Source: an uncultured Bacteroides sp. (GTDB taxonomy: Bacteria; Bacteroidota; Bacteroidia; Bacteroidales; Bacteroidaceae). From it: a stretch of DNA of 40,820 nucleotides. The notes under the pieces are model-generated. The model saw nothing but the letters and a program-made list of their open reading frames with translations, made no database searches and was not told the DNA's origin. The stretch is from NCBI GenBank assembly GCA_958453305.1, contig CAUDXH010000016.1, positions 1 to 40,820 on the forward strand, given 5' to 3'. The translations under genes and the position numbers were made by a program. Shown here piece after piece: positions 35,170 through 40,820 of this stretch; position 1 is the first letter of the stretch, and each line of letters starts with the position of its first letter.

Positions 35170-35361
35170 ATGGAAGTTATTTCAAGTAAATACGTCGTTG
35201 AATGTCTGCCCGATGGTGAATATTATGCTTATCTGTTGAATTACAGCCAGTGCGGTGCTTTTGGAGAAACAGTTGAGGAAGCTTTAGAGAATTTGGAGTT
35301 CCAGGAAGAAGAGTTTTTTAATGAAGTAGCATCAGTCTATGGGTTGGAAGATATGGCTTAA
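35170..35361 (+). CDS. Small HicB-like protein, no HicA partner seen
   Basis: A 63-residue protein resembling the partial RNase H fold of HicB-type antitoxins: a beta strand SSKYVVECLPDGEYYAYLLN, an acidic helix TVEEALENLEFQEEEFFNEV. It lacks an obvious C-terminal HTH. The frame is open from 35146, but the ATG at 35170 gives the better fold start. No HicA-like (double-stranded RNA-binding, about 60 residues) frame is adjacent, so it may be an orphan or have another role. The gap that follows (35362-35563) holds only the next promoter; a 64-residue frame in it is judged spurious. Confidence 0.5.
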   Translation: MEVISSKYVVECLPDGEYYAYLLNYSQCGAFGETVEEALENLEFQEEEFFNEVASVYGLEDMA

Positions 35362-35532
35362 TAATCTGTCAGAAACCCATAGGGCTTGCTTTATCAGCTT
35401 TATTATGTTTCTTGTGTCGAGTGTGTCTCTTTTCTGCTTAGGTTTTCGCCTATATATGGCCGGACATTAAACAAACGCGTTAAATATGCGAAAATAATCA
35501 GAGGCTGGCGATATAGAACTAGGAAAACTCGC

Positions 35533-35540
35533 TATTTTTG
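35533..35540 (+). promoter_or_regulatory. Promoter -7 element for the DUF2027/Smr operon
   Basis: TATTTTTG, an exact TAnnTTTG match, 23 nt before the ATG at 35564. The longer reading frame would start with GTG at the last base of this element, which supports the downstream ATG. Confidence 0.55.
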
Positions 35541-35563
35541 TGTCAAATTCAAAAGCAAGACAC

Positions 35564-36610
35564 ATGAAAATAGGAGATAAAGTTCGTTTCCTCAGCGAAG
35601 TAGGGGGAGGCATTGTAAGAGGCTTCCAGGGCAAGAATATCGCTTTGGTGGAAGATGAAGACGGTTTTGAAATTCCGATGCTCATCAATGAGTGTGTAGT
35701 AATACAGACTGATGATTATAATATTCCGTTGAAATCGGTAACGAAGCCTGCTGTGCCGGAGCCGGAAGAAGAAGAGGAAGATAAGCCGGTGACTTACCGG
35801 GCGCCTGAAATCAAGGGGAATGATAGGCTGAATGTTTTTTTGGCTTACGTTCCGCAGGATATAAAAGCAATATCTTCTACCGGCTTTGACGCTTATCTGG
35901 TGAATGACAGCAATTATTTTATAGATTATCTTTATTTGTCTGCGGAGGGAAAAAGCTGGACCTTACGTAGCCGGGGAACGGTCAAGCCGAATATGAAGAT
36001 GCATTTGGAGGATTTTTCCAAGGCAGACTTGAACGGGATGGAACATGTGGCTGTCCAGTTGTTGGCTTATAAAGACGATCGTACGTTTCTGATGAAACAG
36101 GCGGTTTGTCAGGAAATCCGTATTGACGTGGTAAAGTTTTATAAACTTCATACATTTGAATCATCCGACTTTTTTGAAGAACCTGCCTTGATTTATGATA
36201 TTGTAAAAGATGATGAAACGGTGAAGCAGGTGTTCGTTTCTGCCGATGATATTAAGGATGCCTTGTTACAGAAAAACACGGTTGATCTTCCTAAGAAAAT
36301 ACAAAAGAAACAGCAGCGGGTAAAAAATGATTTGGTAGAGGTGGATTTGCACATTCATGAATTGTTAGATGATACCACCGGAATGGGAAATGCGGAGATG
36401 CTGGATTACCAGTTGGATGTGTTCCGAAAGACCTTGGATGAATATAAGGATAAGAAAGGTCAGAAAATCGTATTTATCCACGGAAAAGGCGACGGAGTAT
36501 TACGCCGGGCTATTTTGAATGAATTAAAGCATAAGTATAAAACCTGTCGTAGTCAAGATGCGTCATTCAGGGAATATGGATTCGGGGCTACGATGGTAAC
36601 TGTGGGCTGA
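35564..36610 (+). CDS. DUF2027 domain protein with C-terminal Smr domain
   Basis: Bacteroidetes-type protein of 348 residues. Seen: an N-terminal KOW-like small barrel (about 1-60, MKIGDKVRFLSEVGGGIVRG), an acidic Pro-rich linker (about 65-85), the DUF2027 middle region, and a C-terminal Smr domain (about 265-348) with EVDLHIHELLDDTTGM, VFIHGKGDGVLRRAIL and YGFGATMVTVG. Smr domains bind nucleic acid, and some are nucleases; the family H-x-x/HGKG residues are present here. It has no MutS core. It is followed by a thioesterase gene after 4 bp and MATE after 7 bp, a likely three-gene unit. The start is the ATG at 35564. Confidence 0.9.
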   Translation: MKIGDKVRFLSEVGGGIVRGFQGKNIALVEDEDGFEIPMLINECVVIQTDDYNIPLKSVTKPAVPEPEEEEEDKPVTYRAPEIKGNDRLNVFLAYVPQDIKAISSTGFDAYLVNDSNYFIDYLYLSAEGKSWTLRSRGTVKPNMKMHLEDFSKADLNGMEHVAVQLLAYKDDRTFLMKQAVCQEIRIDVVKFYKLHTFESSDFFEEPALIYDIVKDDETVKQVFVSADDIKDALLQKNTVDLPKKIQKKQQRVKNDLVEVDLHIHELLDDTTGMGNAEMLDYQLDVFRKTLDEYKDKKGQKIVFIHGKGDGVLRRAILNELKHKYKTCRSQDASFREYGFGATMVTVG

Positions 36611-36614
36611 TGGT

Positions 36615-37025
36615 ATGGGAACACTGAAGGACTTATTGGGCAATGACCATTTTGCGTCGGCAGCAGGAGTTGAACTTCTTGAAATCCAGCCGGGGTATGC
36701 CAAGGCGCGTATGCTCATTACGCAGAATCACTTGAATGCAGGAGGCGTATGTCAGGGAGGCGCACTTTTTACCTTAGCCGATTTGGCGTTTGCTGCTGTG
36801 GCAAATAGTCATCAAAAACTGACGCTTTCACTGAATGCACATATCACTTTCTTGCGTCCGGCGCGTGAGGGGTATGTATATGCTGAAGCTTTTGAAACGT
36901 TTAATCATGCCAGAGCTCCCTTTATAGAAGTACGGATAACAGATGAAGAGCAGTTGCTTGTAGCCTTGTTCTCAAGTTCGGGCTACCGTAAAAGTGAAGA
37001 GCTGGCTGTTGATTCTTTGGAGTGA
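36615..37025 (+). CDS. PaaI-family thioesterase (hotdog fold)
   Basis: Predicted acyl-CoA thioesterase, 136 residues. Seen: ITQNHLNAGGVCQGGALFTL followed by ADLAFAAVANS, the hotdog helix with the family N-x-x-G-x-x-H/Q-G-G-x-x-x-x-L-A-D pattern; a Gln replaces His in the usual HGG. It has the strand LTLSLNAHITFLRPAREGYV and a C-terminal ITDEEQLLVALFSSSGYRK. Substrate not decided. It begins 4 bp after the DUF2027/Smr gene and is 7 bp from the MATE gene. Confidence 0.88.
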   Translation: MGTLKDLLGNDHFASAAGVELLEIQPGYAKARMLITQNHLNAGGVCQGGALFTLADLAFAAVANSHQKLTLSLNAHITFLRPAREGYVYAEAFETFNHARAPFIEVRITDEEQLLVALFSSSGYRKSEELAVDSLE

Positions 37026-37032
37026 AAGCAGA

Positions 37033-38394
37033 ATGAATAACAGGCATGAGCATTGTTTGAGCATAGAGCCCATGCTGCCTTTAGTCTTTAAAATGGCTTT
37101 ACCGGCAGTGGCAGCTCAATTAGTAAACCTGCTTTATATTATTGTTGACCGCATCTATATAGGTCACATTCCGGGAGTCGGTACAGATGCATTGGCTGGA
37201 GTAGGTGTGACCACTTCGGTGGTTATACTTATTTCTGCTTTTTCTGCTATTGTGGGAGGGGGAGGAGCTCCCTTGGCTGCTATGGCATTGGGGCAGGGAG
37301 ACCGTGTGCGTGCAGGGCGTATCTTAGGAAATGGCTTCGTCCTTTTGATCGGTTTTACTGTTATAACCTCTCTTGTGGCATACCTTTTTATGGAACCGAT
37401 ACTGCTGTTTACAGGAGCATCGGAACACACTTTAGGATATGCTGTTGATTACCTGTCGGTTTATTTGCTGGGAACTCTTTTTGTGGAGATTTCTACTGGC
37501 TTAAATGCCTTTATCAATGCGCAGGGGCGTCCGTCTGTTGCCATGTGTTCGGTACTGATTGGGGCGGTGCTAAACATTGTGCTTGATCCTGTTTTTATTT
37601 TTGCCTTTGAATTGGGGGTTAAAGGAGCAGCCATTGCTACGGTGGTTTCTCAAGCTTGTAGCGCATGTTGGGTTTTGTCTTTTTTGCTTTCAAAGAAACG
37701 TGCTTCTTTGCCATTAGAGTATGGCTTGATGCGTCCCGACAAGCCGATTATCCTTTCTATGATAGCTTTAGGTCTATCTCCTTTTATTATGGCTAGTACA
37801 GAAAGCTTAGTGGGGTTTGTATTGAATAGCAGCTTAAAGGTTTATGGAGATATTTATGTGAGTGCATTAGCCATTTTACAGAGTTCCATGCTCTTTGCCA
37901 GTGCTCCGTTAACCGGTTTCTCTCAGGGATTTGTTCCTATAGTCAGTTATAACTACGGACATGGAGATATTCGTCGTGTAAAGTCCTGTTTTAAGATTGT
38001 AGTTACAGTGATGTTTTTATTTAATATGCTGCTTACTTCATTGATGATTCTTTTTCCGGCTCAAGTTGCATCAGCCTTTACTGACAATGAAAACCTGATA
38101 GAAACCGTATCGCGTGTGATGCCTTTCTTCCTTACCGGAATGACTGTCTTTGGTTTGCAGCGTGCCTGTCAGAATATGTTTGTTGCTTTAGGGCAAGCTA
38201 AAATATCTATATTTATAGCTCTTTTGCGTAAAGTTTTTCTTTTAGTTCCTTTGGCTCTGATTCTTCCTGGTTTTATGGGAGTAATAGGCGTTTATTTAGC
38301 CGAAGCAGTGTCTGATGCTACGGCGGCTATTTGCTGCACTTTGCTCTTTGCATGGTACTTTCCCAAAATTCTTCAGAAAAGAATGAAAACTTAA
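37033..38394 (+). CDS. MATE-family efflux transporter
   Basis: Multidrug and toxic-compound extrusion antiporter, 453 residues with about 12 TM segments. Seen: the N-terminal MLPLVFKMALPAVAAQLVNL and LYIIVDRIYIGHIPGVGTDA pattern, LGASEHT-like LFTGASEHTLGYAVDYL, ALINAQGR-like AFINAQGRPSVAM, and two homologous halves, the second starting near IILSMIALGLSPFIMASTES. The frame is open from 36994, overlapping the thioesterase gene, but the ATG at 37033, 7 bp after that stop, is the better start. The substrate cannot be told. Confidence 0.92.
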   Translation: MNNRHEHCLSIEPMLPLVFKMALPAVAAQLVNLLYIIVDRIYIGHIPGVGTDALAGVGVTTSVVILISAFSAIVGGGGAPLAAMALGQGDRVRAGRILGNGFVLLIGFTVITSLVAYLFMEPILLFTGASEHTLGYAVDYLSVYLLGTLFVEISTGLNAFINAQGRPSVAMCSVLIGAVLNIVLDPVFIFAFELGVKGAAIATVVSQACSACWVLSFLLSKKRASLPLEYGLMRPDKPIILSMIALGLSPFIMASTESLVGFVLNSSLKVYGDIYVSALAILQSSMLFASAPLTGFSQGFVPIVSYNYGHGDIRRVKSCFKIVVTVMFLFNMLLTSLMILFPAQVASAFTDNENLIETVSRVMPFFLTGMTVFGLQRACQNMFVALGQAKISIFIALLRKVFLLVPLALILPGFMGVIGVYLAEAVSDATAAICCTLLFAWYFPKILQKRMKT

Positions 38395-38405
38395 GGTGTG
38401 TAGCT

Positions 38406-38431
38406 ATCAGGAAATGCGTATATTTCCTGAT
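38406..38431. terminator. Hairpin between convergent MATE and sigma-partner genes
   Basis: Perfect 10-bp arms ATCAGGAAAT (38406-38415) and ATTTCCTGAT (38422-38431), 6-nt loop. No T-tract follows on either strand, so its use as a terminator is uncertain, though its place between convergent genes fits. Confidence 0.45.
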
Positions 38432-38474
38432 GATGTCATGTGTTGAAAAAAGACAGAGGTATTTATGGCATTGA

Positions 38475-38843
38475 TTACAAGCCGTTTTTTATTTGCGTTA
38501 TTTTTTTCTGTAGCCAGTGATTCAATAAAGCTAAAAGAAAAAGTGCCGTGAGGATAGGGAGGCTATAAATAAAAGTTTCCTTCTCGGGTAGACATGTCTT
38601 TAACTGGGAATATAACTCAGATAGAGGGACGAAGTATGTCCATCCCAAATAACCGAGTCCTCCTGCAAGTATGGTGGTAACGGTAATTATCCATACTGTA
38701 AAGATTCGTTTTTCTCTCCTTCTTTCCTGGAGTGCTATCTGTTCGTTGAGGCGCTGCATAGTGCGATAATTGAAGTTGCTGGGAAGCCGCATGGATGGCT
38801 GTTGCTGCAGTGCTTGTTTGATTCCCTTATCTTTAATGTTCAT
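38475..38843 (-). CDS. Two-TM membrane protein, candidate anti-sigma partner
   Basis: 122 residues, no known catalytic domain. Seen: a cytoplasmic basic/Gln-rich N terminus (about 1-46, with RLPSNFNYRTMQRLNEQIAL), TM1 at about 47-71 and TM2 at about 91-110, a basic C terminus. Its start overlaps the ECF sigma gene by 11 bp, so the two are co-translated. This position and layout match anti-sigma factors, where an N-terminal segment holds the sigma factor at the membrane. It lacks a zinc-binding anti-sigma motif (HxxxCxxC) and the FecR domain, so it would be an unusual type. The role is inferred. Confidence 0.65.
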   Translation of the reverse strand: MNIKDKGIKQALQQQPSMRLPSNFNYRTMQRLNEQIALQERRREKRIFTVWIITVTTILAGGLGYLGWTYFVPLSELYSQLKTCLPEKETFIYSLPILTALFLLALLNHWLQKKITQIKNGL

Positions 38844-39396
38844 AATTTATAATTTCTTGTTTCATTAAGATTGAAAGTTTTTTTCGGATTCGATGTAATT
38901 TTACTTTCGTATTTGCTTCGCTGAGGTGAAGAATATATCCTATTTCCTGAATTGTCTTTTCCTCTTCGTAGTAGAAAGTCAGGATAGCCTGCTCTTCAGG
39001 GGAAAGCTGTTTTATGAGTTGTTGCAACTTTTCTATTAAAACAGTATCCTCGGTATTTAAAGTTTGATCAACTTCCTCATCTGAGAGCGTGTTCCATAAT
39101 TGTTCGGTGATGCGTATTTCCTGACGTGCCGTTTCTTTCCTTAAAAAAGACAATGCTGTATTATAGGCAATTCGATAAAGCCAGGTTGAAAAAGAACTGT
39201 TTCCGTTGAATGAAGACAGATGGTTGAATGCCTTCATGAAGCAGTCTTGAGTTAATTCTTCTGCATCTTCTTGAGATGTAACCATACGGACAATCAAGTG
39301 AAAAACTTGCTGCCCGTATTGCTCTAAAAAATAAGAAAACCGGTCTGTTTTTCCGGCCAGGATGGCTGCTATTATATGTTGCTCATTTTCTTTCAT
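38833..39396 (-). CDS. ECF-type RNA polymerase sigma factor
   Basis: Alternative sigma factor, 187 residues. Seen: region 2 with EDAEELTQDCFMKAFNHLSS and FSTWLYRIAYNTALSFLRKE, an acidic linker (about 110-125), and region 4 with LSPEEQAILTFYYEEEKTIQ and EIGYILHLSEANTKVKLHRI for -35 recognition. It is not the long FecI-type, because no FecR gene follows; the downstream partner is a small two-TM protein. Its own ECF-type promoter lies so close that the mRNA should start within a few bases of the ATG. It is divergent from a small membrane protein gene. Confidence 0.92.
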   Translation of the reverse strand: MKENEQHIIAAILAGKTDRFSYFLEQYGQQVFHLIVRMVTSQEDAEELTQDCFMKAFNHLSSFNGNSSFSTWLYRIAYNTALSFLRKETARQEIRITEQLWNTLSDEEVDQTLNTEDTVLIEKLQQLIKQLSPEEQAILTFYYEEEKTIQEIGYILHLSEANTKVKLHRIRKKLSILMKQEIINYEH

Positions 39397-39405
39397 CGCT
39401 CTTTT

Positions 39406-39431
39406 GACGCATGGCAGTGGAAAAGGTTACA
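39406..39431 (-). promoter_or_regulatory. ECF-type promoter facing the sigma operon
   Basis: On the minus strand TGTAACC (39431-39425) then GCGTCAAAAG (39410-39401). From the AAC to CGTC is 16 bp, the classic ECF spacing (AAC at -35, CGTC at -10). The sigma start codon is at 39396, so the transcript would begin about at the ATG. Confidence 0.72.
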
Positions 39432-39473
39432 TCTCTTGCATCTTTTTTTTGAATCATTTTTTATGGATCATGG

Positions 39474-39502
39474 TGTAACCTTTTCGGTTTTCTTGCGTCA
39501 AA
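39474..39502 (+). promoter_or_regulatory. ECF-type promoter facing the small membrane-protein gene
   Basis: TGTAACC at 39474-39480 and CGTCAAA at 39496-39502, with the same 16-bp AAC-to-CGTC spacing as the minus-strand copy. The arms GAAAAGGTTACA (39420-39431) and TGTAACCTTTTC (39474-39485) make a perfect 12-bp inverted repeat, so both -35 regions are identical. The start would be near 39509, about 33 nt before the ATG at 39542. Confidence 0.72.
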
Positions 39503-39541
39503 GATGCAAAGAAACAAAATATCAATATAAAATTTAGTAAT

Positions 39542-39913
39542 ATGAAGGAATTAATGATTGTAGCTAATGTAGCTATTGTATTTGGAGTGTTGTATAAGTT
39601 GTTTGAACTTTTCGCTTGTCGGAAAGAGCGTATAATGTTGATAGACAAACTAAAGGATACGTTAACTCTTGATGAACTGAAACAGGGAATTGCTTACAGC
39701 CCTGTGTCTATCTCTTTTGGAGGATTGCGTTGGGGATGTTTGCTGTTGGGACTTGGGTTAGGTCTGATAACGGGCTTTTTTATAGTGGATGCCTGTGGAA
39801 GAGATGATTATAATGTAACTTCTACGGTTTATGGTGCATGTGTGTTGATTGGGGGAGGATTAGGACTAATAGCTTCTTATTTGGTAGAATTGTATCAGTT
39901 GCGGAAAAAATAA
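39542..39913 (+). CDS. Small three-TM membrane protein (DUF6249-like), predicted ECF target
   Basis: 123 residues. Seen: TM1 at about 2-24, a charged cytoplasmic loop (about 27-50, CRKERIMLIDKLKDTLTLDE), TM2 at about 62-82 (LRWGCLLLGLGLGLITGFFI), a short polar loop with DACGRDDYNV, TM3 at about 95-118 and a basic end RKK. It resembles small Bacteroidetes membrane proteins grouped as DUF6249, recalled from memory and not checked. It is divergent from the ECF sigma gene and has an ECF-type promoter copying the sigma's own, so it is a likely regulon member. Function unknown. Confidence 0.75.
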   Translation: MKELMIVANVAIVFGVLYKLFELFACRKERIMLIDKLKDTLTLDELKQGIAYSPVSISFGGLRWGCLLLGLGLGLITGFFIVDACGRDDYNVTSTVYGACVLIGGGLGLIASYLVELYQLRKK

Positions 39914-40050
39914 GAAAAACGGAGTCCTTCTTTTATCGATAGATTTACTTTCCTTATAATTGAGGAGTTTTGTTATTGTGATAAAGAAGAGTTGATGGTG
40001 GATTGAATCGGTTGGGGAATTTACTCTGATTTTTCAATTTGGCACAGCCG

Positions 40051-40096
40051 AAAAAATGTCTAAGCGTTTGTTTTAAAACGCTTAGGCATTTTTTTT
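40051..40096. terminator. Bidirectional intrinsic terminator
   Basis: Left arm 40051-40069 (six A, then TGTCTAAGCGTTT) pairs with right arm 40076-40094 with one G/T wobble and a 6-nt loop, followed by more T to 40096. It is the terminator for the small membrane-protein gene and could also act on minus-strand transcription. Its core GCTTAGGC matches the terminator at 3585-3628. The 137 bp between the gene and this stem show nothing else. Confidence 0.85.
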
Positions 40097-40123
40097 ATTT
40101 GCCTTGTCGTTTGGATTGAAACA

Positions 40124-40530
40124 TCAAGGCGTATGCAATGTGCTGATTTTGTCTCTGTTTTGTGGTATTCTTTTCAGTAAATCAAGCTGGTGAGAAAGGA
40201 GATTTCGGAAAAGTGCACCTGTTTGTGAGAAATGCAATAAAGTGGGATTCAGTTCTTTTTTACCGTTGAAAAAGTGGATTGTCGGGAAAAGGCGTTCGGT
40301 GGGTGGATGCTGTTCTTCCTGTTCCATCCGTTCCTTTTTAGTTTCCGAGTCCGGTTTAAACGGAACGAATTGAAAAATCTTGTCATTGTCAGAGCGGTTT
40401 CGGATATTTGGGAGTTTGTTCCTTCTTCATTTCCGGCATTTTTCCTCTCTTTTTTCCCTTTTTTCTCATCCGGTCTGTTTTTATCCTTCTGTATATTTCC
40501 TTGTTTTTGCAGAAAAGTATGCCGTTTCAT
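40124..40530 (-). pseudogene. Possible frameshifted small gene
   Basis: On the minus strand an ATG at 40530 begins a highly charged frame (MKRHTFLQKQ, then Lys/Glu-rich), and near 40390 a second frame takes over with protein-like sequence (NDKIFQFVPFKPDSETKKER, then TIHFFNGKKELNPTLLHFSQ) to a stop at 40124. Joining them needs one frameshift. Neither part was recognised. It may be a decayed gene, a sequencing error in a real gene, or chance open frames in skewed DNA. Confidence 0.25.
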
Positions 40531-40740
40531 CCGGGGCGAATTGTTTTTTCTTGCTTTCCGGACTGCCTGCATTTTAATCCTGTAAGAATATTTTTCTCTT
40601 TATCTCCTCCCTCTTTCCTGCCTGCATCCACGCTTTTTCTGCCCAGAACACCCTTTTTCCGCTTCTTTCCTCCCGCATTTCCCCTCCCGCTTCCATGCGC
40701 TTATATATAATAAAGGTGTATTTTCCCCGTCTCTTTACCG
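40400..40740. other. Pyrimidine-rich tract
   Basis: The plus strand is strongly C/T-rich here; for example 47 of 60 bases at 40621-40680 are pyrimidines. Frames read on the plus strand are Phe/Ser/Pro/Leu-rich and look spurious. No gene, repeat family or promoter was recognised between 40531 and 40820. Confidence 0.6.
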
Positions 40741-40820
40741 TATTTCTAAAAAAAATATGCTGTTAAACATATCTGATAATCAGCCTATTTGTATGAAAGA
40801 GAGAAAAAATCTGAAAAAAA

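Noticed and set aside
35386..35580. 64-residue frame before the DUF2027/Smr gene
   Set aside because: It runs through the promoter and the start of the next gene; its composition is not protein-like and no ribosome-binding site was seen.
40274..40710. Several Phe/Ser/Pro-rich plus-strand frames at the window end
   Set aside because: They come from the pyrimidine-rich tract in all three frames; none has family features.

Overview
The window looks like chromosomal DNA of a gut Bacteroidales species (Bacteroides/Phocaeicola-like). The reasons are: repeated Bacteroidetes-type promoter elements (TAnnTTTG at -7, often with a TTG-type -33 element 19-20 bp upstream), weak Shine-Dalgarno sequences, SusC/SusD proteins, OMP_b-brl_3 barrels, and family types mostly seen in this phylum (DUF5683, DUF4374, DUF2027). 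No rRNA, tRNA, CRISPR array, integrase or insertion sequence was seen.

Layout. 0.2-5.6 kb: an AraC regulator (+), then frr-rsgA (-), a histidine phosphatase (+) and surE-lpxB (-). 5.8-11.9 kb: a housekeeping cluster parA-parB-DUF5683-lytic transglycosylase, followed by a bifunctional Rel/SpoT. 12.0-16.7 kb: a three-gene operon of TonB receptor, DUF4374 lipoprotein and PepSY membrane protein, which matches the XusABC xenosiderophore-uptake architecture. It is followed by an unusual 94-bp cluster of nested inverted repeats. 17.0-21.0 kb: M23 peptidase-MerR (-), divergent from alaS (+). 21.2-25.5 kb: a membrane-anchored TPR/coiled-coil/HTH protein and an outer-membrane barrel, with striking base-composition mosaicism. 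25.8-30.4 kb: a SusC/SusD pair with no enzymes beside it. 30.7-35.1 kb: a complete potABCD polyamine ABC transporter operon, with a PotA carrying two C-terminal TOBE-like repeats and a PotD carrying an extra C-terminal membrane segment. 35.2-38.4 kb: a small HicB-like orphan, then DUF2027/Smr, thioesterase and MATE exporter genes. 38.5-39.9 kb: an ECF sigma factor with a two-TM partner gene, divergent from a small membrane protein. The last 0.9 kb holds a strong terminator, a possibly decayed reading frame and pyrimidine-rich DNA.

The most interesting unit is the ECF locus. The 145 bp between the sigma gene and the divergent membrane-protein gene hold two near-identical ECF-type promoters facing outward (TGTAACC, then CGTCAAA, with the same 16-bp AAC-to-CGTC spacing on both strands). 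This predicts one sigma regulon made of its own operon plus the neighbouring gene, with an almost leaderless sigma mRNA. The second notable unit is the TPR-HTH/OMP pair: a GC-rich block joins the end of one gene to the start of the next, while the sensor and barrel regions on either side are AT-rich. That pattern suggests cassette-like recombination between paralogous loci.
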